DNA of 64,000 nt from Clostridium sp. CAG:914 (GTDB taxonomy: Bacteria; Bacillota_I; Bacilli_A; RF39; UBA660). This document shows, in pieces, positions 35,027 through 42,915 of this stretch; within the stretch, counting starts at the first letter, position 1; the number at the start of each line of letters is the position of its first letter. Location: positions 1 through 64,000 of the forward strand of contig FR902129.1 in NCBI GenBank assembly GCA_000437895.1, read 5' to 3'. The position numbers and the translations under genes were made by a program. The notes beneath the pieces are model-generated. The model saw only the letters and a list, made by a program, of their open reading frames with translations, had not been told where the DNA came from and did no database searches.

Positions 35027-37119
35027 AATTTATCATTTTCTACATCAATAGTAATTGTACTATTATACATAATCTTATCTTCAATAATCATATTTGCTAT
35101 CATAGTTTCAACATTCCTACTGACATATCTCTTAATTGGTCTAGCACCATAAATTTCATTATAAGAATTATCAATTATATACTTTCTAGCATTGTCTGTA
35201 AGATTAATTTTAATTCTTTTATCTTGAAGTCTTAATTCAATATCATGAATTAATTTATCAAGAATAGTATAAACAACATCTTTAGATAATGAATTAAATA
35301 TTATAATTTCATCTATTCTATTTAAAAATTCTGGTCTAAAAGTATGTTTTAATTCTTGCATAACCATTTCATCTGAATTACTATTATTTTCTAGAATATA
35401 TTCACTACCTAAATTAGAAGTCATTATAATAATAGTATTTTTAAAATCTACTGTTCTACCTTGACTATCAGTAATTCTACCATCATCAAGTATTTGAAGT
35501 AATATATTAAAGACATCTTTATGAGCTTTTTCTATTTCATCAAATAAAACAATACTATAAGGGTTTCTTCTAACCGCTTCAGTTAACTGTCCTCCATCAT
35601 CATATCCAACATATCCTGGAGGAGAACCAATAAGTCTTGCTACAGAATGACTTTCCATATATTCAGACATATCAATTCTAATCATATGTTTTTCATTATC
35701 AAATAATTCATAAGCAAGCGTTCTAGCAACTTCTGTCTTACCAACACCAGTGGGCCCCAAGAAGATAAATGAGCCAATTGGTCTATTTGGATCTTTAATA
35801 CCAGCTCTAGCTCTCTTTATAGCATCACTAACTAAATGTAGCGCCTTATCTTGACCCATAACCCTTTTTTTCATATTACTTTCCAAATTTAAAAGTTTAT
35901 CTTTTTCAGAACCAACCAACTTACTAACAGGAATATTTGTCCACCTAGATATAATTTGAGCAACACTCTCTTCATCAACAGTATCACTCAATATATCAGA
36001 AACATTTTCTTTTTGCAAAGTATCAAGTTCTTTTTGAAGAGCAGGTATAACACCATGACGCAATTTAGCAGAAGTTTCTAAATCATAATTATTTTCTGCT
36101 CTTTCAAGTTCAAATTGTGCTCTATCTAATTCTTCCTTTTTCTTACTAATTAAAGCATTCTGCTTTTTCTCCATATCCCATTTATTATTAAGATCATTAG
36201 CTTTATTTTTAAGTTCAGCAAGATTATTATCTATCTCAATAACTCTATTTTTAGAAATATCATCTTTTTCCTTTTTTAAAGCTTCTTTTTCAATTTCAAG
36301 TTGCATAATACTTCTATTTAAATTATCTAATTCTACAGGTACAGATTCCATTTGTACCTTAATCGTAGCACATGCTTCATCAATTAAATCTATAGCTTTA
36401 TCAGGTAAAAATCTATTTGTAATATATCTATCAGATAATGTTGCAGCAGCTACTAAAGCCTTATCTTTAATATTTACACCATGAAACACTTCAAATCTAG
36501 ATTTAAGCCCTCTTAGAATAGTAATAGTATCCATTACTGTAGGTTCAGATACCTGTACTTTTTGAAATCTTCTTTCAAGAGCACCATCCTTTTCAATATA
36601 TTTCCTATATTCATTTAAAGTTGTAGCTCCTATACAATGTATCTCACCACGTGCAAGCATTGGCTTAAGCATATTACCAGCATCCATAGCCCCTTCGACA
36701 GCACCAGCGCCTACAATCATGTGTATCTCATCGATAAACATAATTATTTCGCCATTAGATTCTTTAATTTCCTTTAATACTGCCTTAAGTCTCTCTTCAA
36801 ACTCACCACGGTATTTGGCACCAGCCACCAAAGCACCCATATCCAATTCCCAAATCTTTTTATCTTTTAAACTAGTAGGTACATCACCCTTAATAATACG
36901 CATTGCAAGTCCTTCAACAATAGCCGTCTTACCAACACCAGGTTCACCAATAAGAACAGGATTATTCTTAGTTTTTCTAGATAAAATTCTAGTAATATTT
37001 CTAATCTCTTCATCCCTTCCAATTACAGGATCAACTTTACCATTGCGAACAGATTCAGTAATATCACGACCATACTTCTTTAAAACATCTTTCAATGATT
37101 CTTCATATTCTGGATTCAT
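35011..37119 (-). CDS. clpB: ATP-dependent disaggregase ClpB lacking the N-domain
   Basis: 702 aa against ~860 in most bacteria. It starts with [33 protein letters not shown], the beginning of the first AAA+ module, so the two Clp repeats are missing. Seen: Walker A1 GEPGVGKT near residue 58, [16 protein letters not shown], the coiled-coil middle domain (residues ~255-370) that defines ClpB, Walker A2 [11 protein letters not shown] near residue 450, [23 protein letters not shown] and GARPIKRYV near the end. The ATG follows GGAGGGAT; no upstream in-frame coding sequence for an N-domain exists. Promoter and CIRCE-like operator lie upstream. Confidence 0.95.
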   Translation of the reverse strand: MNPEYEESLKDVLKKYGRDITESVRNGKVDPVIGRDEEIRNITRILSRKTKNNPVLIGEPGVGKTAIVEGLAMRIIKGDVPTSLKDKKIWELDMGALVAGAKYRGEFEERLKAVLKEIKESNGEIIMFIDEIHMIVGAGAVEGAMDAGNMLKPMLARGEIHCIGATTLNEYRKYIEKDGALERRFQKVQVSEPTVMDTITILRGLKSRFEVFHGVNIKDKALVAAATLSDRYITNRFLPDKAIDLIDEACATIKVQMESVPVELDNLNRSIMQLEIEKEALKKEKDDISKNRVIEIDNNLAELKNKANDLNNKWDMEKKQNALISKKKEELDRAQFELERAENNYDLETSAKLRHGVIPALQKELDTLQKENVSDILSDTVDEESVAQIISRWTNIPVSKLVGSEKDKLLNLESNMKKRVMGQDKALHLVSDAIKRARAGIKDPNRPIGSFIFLGPTGVGKTEVARTLAYELFDNEKHMIRIDMSEYMESHSVARLIGSPPGYVGYDDGGQLTEAVRRNPYSIVLFDEIEKAHKDVFNILLQILDDGRITDSQGRTVDFKNTIIIMTSNLGSEYILENNSNSDEMVMQELKHTFRPEFLNRIDEIIIFNSLSKDVVYTILDKLIHDIELRLQDKRIKINLTDNARKYIIDNSYNEIYGARPIKRYVSRNVETMIANMIIEDKIMYNSTITIDVENDKLKITN

Positions 37120-37146
37120 ATCTTATCCCTCCTTTAACTATTTATA

Positions 37147-37174
37147 ATTATAGCACAAAATTAGCAATTGTCAA
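37147..37174 (-). promoter_or_regulatory. clpB promoter
   Basis: Minus strand: TTGACA (37169-37174), 16-base spacer, TATAAT (37147-37152) with TGC extended -10. A near-perfect sigma-A promoter. Its -35 lies in the centre of the inverted repeat at 37161-37187, the geometry expected for repression. Confidence 0.8.
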
Positions 37175-37187
37175 TAGAGATTGCTAA
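37161..37187. promoter_or_regulatory. CIRCE-like operator (HrcA site candidate)
   Basis: TTAGCAATT (37161-37169), nine-base spacer, GATTGCTAA (37179-37187). This is the 9-9-9 layout of CIRCE (TTAGCACTC-N9-GAGTGCTAA), with 8 of 9 arm positions self-complementary and the inner CTC/GAG partly changed. It covers the clpB -35. HrcA control of clpB is inferred; no hrcA is in the window. Confidence 0.75.
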
Positions 37188-37440
37188 AAATAACTAATGC
37201 AATAGAAAAACATTTAGAAAAGAATTAAATTAATAATAGTAATGATAGTGCAAATATAGCATTTCCAAATGTACCTAGAATACAAGACAAAAGAATAAGA
37301 ATGATGATATTTAAAAAAATATAAAGGAAAAAATATAGGAATTGTAGTTAACATAGCACCACAATTAGCCTTTGAAGTAATAACAAAGAAAATCAGTTGG
37401 ATTTATAATCTAGATTAATTTATATTAATAAAAAATTTTG
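37188..37440. other. Gene-poor interval between clpB and the HAD gene
   Basis: Part of a 367-base gap (37120-37486). Besides the clpB control region and a promoter at 37441-37469 it has no intact gene. Two adjoining open stretches in different plus-strand frames, about 37232-37323 (ending IRMMIFKKI) and about 37330-37418 (containing KNIGIVVNIAPQLAFEVIT), read like protein and may be the remains of a frameshifted short gene. I could not assign a family. Confidence 0.35.
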
Positions 37441-37469
37441 TTGTTAAAATTTATTTATTGTTATATACT
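37441..37469 (+). promoter_or_regulatory. Promoter of the HAD-recX unit
   Basis: TTGTTA (37441-37446), 17-base spacer, TATACT (37464-37469). The predicted start falls at the GAGGT Shine-Dalgarno, giving a very short leader. Confidence 0.6.
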
Positions 37470-37486
37470 TAAATAGAGGTATAATA

Positions 37487-38056
37487 ATGAAAGTAAATAT
37501 TTATGATTTTGATAAAACAATATATGATGGAGATAGTGGGTATGACTTCTATAAATATATGTTAAGAAGAAGACCCTTTTTGGTATTTCCTAATGTATTA
37601 AAAAGTATTCCTACAGGAATAAAAATATTATTTAAAAAAGGAACTACTCGAGATATAAAAGATAAATTATTTTATTTCTTAAAAGATGTTAAAGATTTAG
37701 ATAAATATGTAAAAGATTTTTGGAATGAAAATGAACATAAAATAAAAAAATGGTATATAGAACAAAAAGAAGAAAATGATGTTATTATAACAGCTAATTA
37801 TGAATTTTTAATAAGAGAAATATGTAATAGATTAAAAATTAAAAATCTAATAGCAACAGAATATGATTTTAAAGAAAACAAAATAAAAGGAATTCATTCT
37901 AGAGGAGAAAATAAAATAACATTATTCAAAAGTATTTATCCAAACTATGAAGTAGGAAAAACTTATAGTGATAGTATGATAGATAAACCATTATTAGAAA
38001 TTGGTAATCCTGGATACTTAGTAAAGGGTAATGAATTAATTGAATATAAAAAATAG
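37487..38056 (+). CDS. HAD-superfamily (IB) phosphatase
   Basis: 189 aa. Motif I NIYDFDKTIYDGDS (nucleophile Asp near residue 7), motif II VIITANYEFL near residue 100, and motif III/IV YSDSMIDKPLLEI near residue 161 with the acidic metal ligands. The helical cap between motifs I and II places it with the phosphoserine-phosphatase-like HAD-IB group. Substrate unknown. Its end is eight bases from recX, so they are probably co-transcribed. Confidence 0.82.
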   Translation: MKVNIYDFDKTIYDGDSGYDFYKYMLRRRPFLVFPNVLKSIPTGIKILFKKGTTRDIKDKLFYFLKDVKDLDKYVKDFWNENEHKIKKWYIEQKEENDVIITANYEFLIREICNRLKIKNLIATEYDFKENKIKGIHSRGENKITLFKSIYPNYEVGKTYSDSMIDKPLLEIGNPGYLVKGNELIEYKK

Positions 38057-38063
38057 AGGCAAT

Positions 38064-38672
38064 ATGAAAATCGAAAAATATGAATCAATAAATAATGGAC
38101 AATATAAAATATATTTAAGTGATGGTACTATTCTAAAAATAAACTCAGATGTAATAATAAATAATAATTTATTATATAAAAAAGAAATAGATAATACTTT
38201 ATTAAATAAAATATTAAAAGAAAATGATAATGCAAATATTTATAACAAATGTGTTAAATATATTAGTGTTAGATTAAGAAGTAAAAAAGAAATAATAGAC
38301 TATTTAAAAAAACTAAATATAGATAATACTGCAGATATAATTGATAAATTAACTAAAAATAATTTAATAAATGATGAAGTATTTACTAAAGCTTTTATTA
38401 AAGATAAAATAAATTTTACTTCCTATGGTCCATATAGAATAAGACAAGAATTAAATAAATATAATATTGATAATGAAATAATAGATAAATATATAAAAGA
38501 TATAGATGAAGAAATACTTATAGGTAAGATAGATAAACAAATAAATAAAATGATTAAAAGTAATAGAAAATATTCTAGCAATATCTTAAAATCTAAAATA
38601 TATAATAATTTATATAATAATGGCTTTGATAAAGATATGATAATTAATATATTAAATAACTATAATTTTTAG
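38064..38672 (+). CDS. recX: Regulatory protein RecX
   Basis: 202 aa from the ATG at 38064, behind GAGGC; an in-frame ATG 24 bases upstream lies within the previous gene. RecX modulates RecA filaments. The three-helix repeats are visible: NKCVKYISVRLRSKKEIIDYLKKL near residue 65, then DKLTKNNLINDEVFTKAFIKDKINFTSYGPYRIRQEL, and a third diverged repeat at the end. It has the longer, Bacillus-type N-terminal extension. recA is not in this window. Confidence 0.82.
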   Translation: MKIEKYESINNGQYKIYLSDGTILKINSDVIINNNLLYKKEIDNTLLNKILKENDNANIYNKCVKYISVRLRSKKEIIDYLKKLNIDNTADIIDKLTKNNLINDEVFTKAFIKDKINFTSYGPYRIRQELNKYNIDNEIIDKYIKDIDEEILIGKIDKQINKMIKSNRKYSSNILKSKIYNNLYNNGFDKDMIINILNNYNF

Positions 38673-38715
38673 GTATAATTTACTTTTTTTGGCATATATT
38701 ACTAATGGTGATAAT

Positions 38716-39219
38716 ATGAAAAAACTAAAATATGTAGTAGTAGCCTTAGCAGTATTTTTACTAATGGGATGCACCATGTCTAATACCCCAACTTCAAAAG
38801 TAGAAGATTTATTTTCAAAGTATCAAACATTAGATAATGACATTAAGTCTGATATTAATGAAGTATTAAAAGAACAAAATTTAACTGATACACAAGTAGA
38901 AAAATATAAAAAATTATTAGAAGATCAATATAGAAACTTAACTTATGAAATAAAAAATGAAAAAATAGATGGTGATCATGCTATCGTAACAGTACAAATA
39001 GAAGTAATAGATTATAAAAAAAGTATATCAGATTTAACATATGATAGTACTAAATATACTAAAGAAAGTTATGATGATGCCAAATTAGATTTATTAGAAA
39101 AAGCTAAAGATAAAGTTACCTATACCTTAGAATTAGGTGTAACAAAAGATAAAAATAACAATTGGCGCTTAGATAGTTTATCTAATGCTGATATTAAAAA
39201 AATACAAGGAATGTACTAA
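38716..39219 (+). CDS. Lipoprotein of unknown function
   Basis: 167 aa from the ATG at 38716 behind GGTGAT. A type II signal peptide is clear: KKLKYVVVALAVFLLMGC with the lipobox LLMGC and lipidated Cys19. The mature part is a small alpha/beta domain (residues 28-167) with a helical segment KVEDLFSKYQTLDNDI, then strands NLTYEIKNEKIDGDHAIVTVQIEV and a final WRLDSL. This resembles the NTF2-like lipoproteins of Firmicutes, but no function is assigned. Followed by a strong terminator. Confidence 0.78.
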   Translation: MKKLKYVVVALAVFLLMGCTMSNTPTSKVEDLFSKYQTLDNDIKSDINEVLKEQNLTDTQVEKYKKLLEDQYRNLTYEIKNEKIDGDHAIVTVQIEVIDYKKSISDLTYDSTKYTKESYDDAKLDLLEKAKDKVTYTLELGVTKDKNNNWRLDSLSNADIKKIQGMY

Positions 39220-39240
39220 ATTTATTTAGTACTTTTTTTT
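39213..39240 (+). terminator. Terminator after the lipoprotein gene
   Basis: GTACTAAA (39213-39220) / TTTAGTAC (39225-39232), loop TTTA, followed by eight T. The stem contains the stop codon. Confidence 0.88.
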
Positions 39241-39251
39241 AACCATAATTT

Positions 39252-39260
39252 TGATATAAT
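39252..39260 (+). promoter_or_regulatory. Extended -10 promoter of the Nudix gene
   Basis: TGA plus TATAAT (39255-39260). The -35 position overlaps the T-tract of the preceding terminator and has no consensus, so the extended -10 likely compensates. Confidence 0.5.
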
Positions 39261-39277
39261 TTAATTAAGGAGAGTAT

Positions 39278-39691
39278 ATGAAAAGAGAAAGTTCAAGAGC
39301 AGTTATAATTGATAATAATAGAGTGCTAACTATGTTTAGAAGAAAGATTGATGAAGTGGGAAATAAGAATGAATATTATGCTATCCCAGGTGGAGGTATT
39401 GAAGAGAGTGAAACAATGGAAAAAGCTGTAGTTAGGGAACTACAGGAAGAATTAAATGTTAAAATTAAAATATTAGGTTATTTAGGTAAAGTTGAAAAAG
39501 AAAAAGATATAGAAAACTATTTTCATTGTGAAATAATAGAAGGAAAGCCACGTCTAGGTGGAGAAGAATTAGAAATAATGACTGATAGTAATTACTATGA
39601 ACCAATGTACATGGATATTAATGAATTAAAAAATAAAAACTTTCAAAGAATGGATGTAGTAAATAAAGCATTAAATAAGAAATATGAATAG
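39278..39691 (+). CDS. Nudix hydrolase
   Basis: 137 aa. Nudix box near residues 38-60: GGGIEESETMEKAVVREL followed by QEELNV, matching GX5EX7REUXEEXGU except that Asn replaces the second Gly. The N-terminus SSRAVIIDNNRVLTMFRRK is a typical Nudix strand-loop-strand. Such enzymes cleave nucleoside diphosphates linked to another group; the specific substrate is unknown. Shine-Dalgarno AAGGAGAG. Monocistronic. Confidence 0.85.
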   Translation: MKRESSRAVIIDNNRVLTMFRRKIDEVGNKNEYYAIPGGGIEESETMEKAVVRELQEELNVKIKILGYLGKVEKEKDIENYFHCEIIEGKPRLGGEELEIMTDSNYYEPMYMDINELKNKNFQRMDVVNKALNKKYE

Positions 39692-39727
39692 TGAAAATAG
39701 GAATTAATATTATATTGTAGGAGTATA

Positions 39728-39736
39728 TGATATAAT
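39728..39736 (+). promoter_or_regulatory. Extended -10 promoter of the 39765 gene
   Basis: TGA plus TATAAT (39731-39736) in a T/A-rich stretch; no convincing -35 at 39708-39713. Confidence 0.45.
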
Positions 39737-39764
39737 ATAAATATATATTAAGGAAGGTGACAAA

Positions 39765-40838
39765 ATGGAATTATTTAGAAAAAATAGAGCACATGAATTA
39801 TCAAAAACTATTCAAAAATTATTTGATACAGAAGGATTTTATGAAGAACTACTAAAATATAATAGCCAAATGGATTCTTTCTATAATAATTTAGGGATGA
39901 TTATAGAATACTACATAATTACAAGAGATAAAAAAATGCATACAGTAGAAGAATTAATGAATTTAATATCAAATCTATATAATGAGTGGAAAGAAAAATA
40001 TAAAGAAAATGCAATGAATAAAGGCTTTTTAACGCATTCTTGTAATGGATTATTTAAAGAAAAAATATTAGAGAACGGATTAGGACATCAAAATAATAGA
40101 GATAAAGACTTAGAATCAAAATTAACCTATCTAGAAGAATATTTAGGACAAAGTAGATATTTAAAGCAACAGAAGAACTCATATGATGAAATATATTTAT
40201 CAACCCCAGGTACCTCAAGTATATCTTATGCCTCTAATTATGCTCCAGAGCGATTATTTCTGGGGATACTAAGTCAAGATAATCCTCTTCCAATCATTGT
40301 AGGAGAAACAAGATTAGACTATTATAAACGAGTAATTGATGAAAAAGTAAAAGATTTAGATAATAGTGAAGATTTAAAGAAAATAGCCTATGAAGTTTTA
40401 GAAAAACTTTTAACAAAAAGACCAATTATAGTTTTTGTACCAATTAATAGTAGAAATTATAAGTTGAATATTAGCATGTCTAGTACTAGTAGTGAAAAAG
40501 TAGAAATTAATAAGTTTATTGAAGATAATATACATGATGATTACTTAAGATTTTTTAGTCATACTATTAATGGATGGGATTCAAATAATTTAAATGACAT
40601 GGTGGTAGAAAATGTGTTAATTCCTCCTAAAGAGTTAGGAATAATAACTATTCCTTCAAGATATGAATTTATACAAATGAAAGCAAAAGTTTTAGGAATA
40701 AGTAATGGAAAAACTATTAATTATGATGGTGAAGAGATAACAGAAGAAGTTACTGAAGAAAAATATGAATACAAATGGAATGAAACTAATGAAGAACATG
40801 TGTATAATTATAGAGTAACAAACAATAAAAAAATATAA
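39765..40838 (+). CDS. Hypothetical protein, possible ADP-ribosyltransferase-like fold
   Basis: 357 aa, no signal peptide or membrane span. Residues 1-90 are helical. From about residue 86 the order LTHSCNGLFKEKILENGLG, then EIYLSTPGTSSISYASNYAPERLFLGIL (residues 142-170), then DYLRFFSHTINGWDSNNLND (about residue 264) and LIPPKELGIITIPSRYEFIQM resembles ART-fold proteins, where an H/R-x-x..IL..GL strand, an ST(S) strand with a following YA turn and a late acidic residue build the NAD pocket. This is a by-eye structural guess. The last 40 residues are very acidic. Shine-Dalgarno AAGGAAGG. Next gene is an ABC exporter 20 bases on. Confidence 0.6.
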   Translation: MELFRKNRAHELSKTIQKLFDTEGFYEELLKYNSQMDSFYNNLGMIIEYYIITRDKKMHTVEELMNLISNLYNEWKEKYKENAMNKGFLTHSCNGLFKEKILENGLGHQNNRDKDLESKLTYLEEYLGQSRYLKQQKNSYDEIYLSTPGTSSISYASNYAPERLFLGILSQDNPLPIIVGETRLDYYKRVIDEKVKDLDNSEDLKKIAYEVLEKLLTKRPIIVFVPINSRNYKLNISMSSTSSEKVEINKFIEDNIHDDYLRFFSHTINGWDSNNLNDMVVENVLIPPKELGIITIPSRYEFIQMKAKVLGISNGKTINYDGEEITEEVTEEKYEYKWNETNEEHVYNYRVTNNKKI

Positions 40839-40858
40839 AATATTAGGATGTGACAGTA

Positions 40859-42541
40859 ATGAAAAAATATTTATTAAAAATAAAAAAACTAATTATATTA
40901 ATATTTATTGCTTATGGAGTATTATCTTTAATCAATATCTTTAATCCAATAATCAATGCCAAATTACTCACTAGTTTAACAAATTTTAACTTAAACGAAG
41001 CTTATAAATATACCTTTATATTTTTTGTAATATCAATTTTATCAGTATTAATTAATAAACTGGCAATTAAATTATTAGGAAAAATTCATGAGAAACTTCT
41101 TTATGATATAAGATATGACATAATACAAAGATTATTTAAACTTAAAATGAAAAATTTTGATGAAATACCATCAGGAAAATTCCAAGAAAGAATTAAAAAT
41201 GATCCAGAAGGTATATTTTCTGTTTTTAGTGTAGTTCAATATAATATTTTTAATATAATAACAGAAGTTTTTATGCTAGCTTATGTAATGTATTTAAATA
41301 TCATAATAGGACTTATTTATATTTTAGGAATTATCATTATTTATTTCTATGAGAAATATGCTTATGAGAAATTTGAAAAATTAGAAGAAGAATCAAAGAT
41401 TCAAAGAGAAAAAAGTGGTACTATTTTAAATGAAATATTAAGAGGAATAAGAGATATAAAATTACTAGGTATTACTAATAAAGTAAATAAAATGACAAGT
41501 GAAACACTAGATAAACAATCAAAACTAGATACAAAGATTTCTATATCAAGAATGAACATATATAATACCACTGAAATAGTAAAAGATATATTAATATTTA
41601 TAATTATATTTCTAGGAATATTTTTAATAAATATTAATAAATTAACTCTAACTACTTTTCTAATTATATTTATGTATAGGAATGATATCTTTTCACTTGT
41701 ATTTAGTTATACTTCTTTAAAAGAATATTTGGTTAAATATAAAGTGGCCAAAAATAGAATTATGGAATTATTTGATAATAAAAAGTTTCCTATAGAAACA
41801 TATGGAAATGAAAGTATAGATAATATAAAAGGAGAAATAGAATTTAAAAACGTAAGTTTTGCTTATAATAAAAAAGAAATTATACATAATGTATCATTTA
41901 AAGTTAACCCCTTAGAAGATGTCGCTTTAGTAGGAAAAAGTGGAAGTGGTAAGAGTACATTATTTAATTTACTAACAAAGAGTTATGATAATTATGAAGG
42001 AATAATAACCATAGATGGTGTTGATATTAAAAAATTAAATCAAAAGACACTGATAGATAGTATTTCAATTATAAGTCAAAATCCCTATATTTTTAATTTG
42101 TCAATTAAAGATAATTTAAAATTAATTGATAAAAATATTACAGATGATGACATAATTAATGCTTGTAAAACTGCTAGAATTCATGATTTCATTGAGACTC
42201 TTCCAGATAAATACAATACTTTGCTAGGAGAAGGAGGAGTAAATTTATCGGGAGGACAAAAACAAAGATTAGCAATTGCAAGGGCATTGTTAAAACAAAG
42301 TAAAATACTTTTATTTGATGAAGCAACTTCATCTCTTGATAACATAACACAAGACGAAATACAAACTGCTATCAAGTCAATTTCCAAGAATTTTACCATA
42401 ATAACAATAGCACATAGACTATCTACGATAATCAACTCAAATAAAATATATTTATTGGAAGAAGGAAATATAATAGCCTGTGGAACACATAAAGAATTAT
42501 TAAAATCAAATACATATTATAAAGAACTATATAATAAATAA
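40859..42541 (+). CDS. ABC transporter, fused permease and ATPase (exporter type)
   Basis: 560 aa from the ATG at 40859 behind AGGATGTG; an in-frame GTG nine bases upstream is part of that Shine-Dalgarno region. Six membrane spans (residues ~10-310) form an ABC_membrane domain. The ATPase shows Walker A GKSGSGKST near 360, Q-loop ISQNPYIF, signature NLSGGQKQRLAIARALL near 463, Walker B ILLFDEATSSLD and IAHRLST. It is a half-transporter working as homodimer or with a partner not seen here. Cargo cannot be told (lipid, peptide or drug). Confidence 0.9.
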   Translation: MKKYLLKIKKLIILIFIAYGVLSLINIFNPIINAKLLTSLTNFNLNEAYKYTFIFFVISILSVLINKLAIKLLGKIHEKLLYDIRYDIIQRLFKLKMKNFDEIPSGKFQERIKNDPEGIFSVFSVVQYNIFNIITEVFMLAYVMYLNIIIGLIYILGIIIIYFYEKYAYEKFEKLEEESKIQREKSGTILNEILRGIRDIKLLGITNKVNKMTSETLDKQSKLDTKISISRMNIYNTTEIVKDILIFIIIFLGIFLININKLTLTTFLIIFMYRNDIFSLVFSYTSLKEYLVKYKVAKNRIMELFDNKKFPIETYGNESIDNIKGEIEFKNVSFAYNKKEIIHNVSFKVNPLEDVALVGKSGSGKSTLFNLLTKSYDNYEGIITIDGVDIKKLNQKTLIDSISIISQNPYIFNLSIKDNLKLIDKNITDDDIINACKTARIHDFIETLPDKYNTLLGEGGVNLSGGQKQRLAIARALLKQSKILLFDEATSSLDNITQDEIQTAIKSISKNFTIITIAHRLSTIINSNKIYLLEEGNIIACGTHKELLKSNTYYKELYNK

Positions 42542-42621
42542 AAAATATATTAAAAAACTTTAAATGATTGTCTTACCATTTATTGACTTATTCCTTGAAA
42601 ATAAAATAATACCACAAAAAT

Positions 42622-42664
42622 AAAAACGATTTAAGAATTTATCAAATTTCTCTAAATCGTTTTT
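42622..42664. terminator. Bidirectional terminator (ABC transporter / tRNA-Arg)
   Basis: A 12-base stem AAAAACGATTTA (42622-42633) / TAAATCGTTTTT (42653-42664) with a 19-base loop. It ends 16 bases before the 3' end of the minus-strand tRNA-Arg gene and so probably terminates it, as well as the transporter gene. Confidence 0.8.
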
Positions 42665-42680
42665 ATTTTATATACAAATA

Positions 42681-42756
42681 TGGCGTCCCCGAGTGGACTT
42701 GAACCACCGACCACTTGCTTAGGAGGCGAGTGCTCTATCCGCTGAGCTACGAGGAC
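42681..42756 (-). tRNA. tRNA-Arg (anticodon CCT)
   Basis: 76 nt with encoded CCA (42681-42683 on the plus strand reads TGG). Acceptor GTCCTCG pairs with CGGGGAC, D-arm TAGCTCAGCGGATAGAGCA, anticodon loop CTCCTAA giving CCT (reads AGG), T-arm GGTTCAAGTCC-type TTC loop. Isolated and transcribed against the neighbouring genes. The rest of the 374-base gap 42542-42915 holds the terminator on one side and the promoter of the next gene on the other. Confidence 0.96.
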
Positions 42757-42824
42757 ATAATTTTTCTTACCACTTAATTATAGCAAAACCTATTACAAAA
42801 GTAAAGTGTCATATTTTTTAAAAT

Positions 42825-42852
42825 TTGATTTCTAAAAAAATTATGTTATAAT
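42825..42852 (+). promoter_or_regulatory. Promoter of the transglutaminase-like gene
   Basis: TTGATT (42825-42830), 16-base spacer, TATAAT (42847-42852) with TGT extended -10. The palindrome CTGCAATTGCAG follows at 42855-42866, at or just after the predicted start; it could be an operator. Confidence 0.65.
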
Positions 42853-42915
42853 AACTGCAATTGCAGTGCAATGTATTTAATAATATATTGTCAATGTTTA
42901 AAGTGGAGGATTTTA

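Noticed and set aside
36719..37147. Long plus-strand open frame opposite the start of clpB
   Set aside because: It is the complement of the conserved ClpB AAA-1 coding sequence, has no ribosome site and its composition (Ser, Leu, Ile, Pro rich) is that of an antisense shadow.
42855..42866. Palindrome CTGCAATTGCAG as a separate operator feature
   Set aside because: Perfect but short, seen only once, and without a regulator candidate nearby; it is mentioned under the promoter only.
42871..42915. Extended start of the transglutaminase-like gene
   Set aside because: The ATG at 42871 has no Shine-Dalgarno; GTGGAGGA precedes the ATG at 42916.
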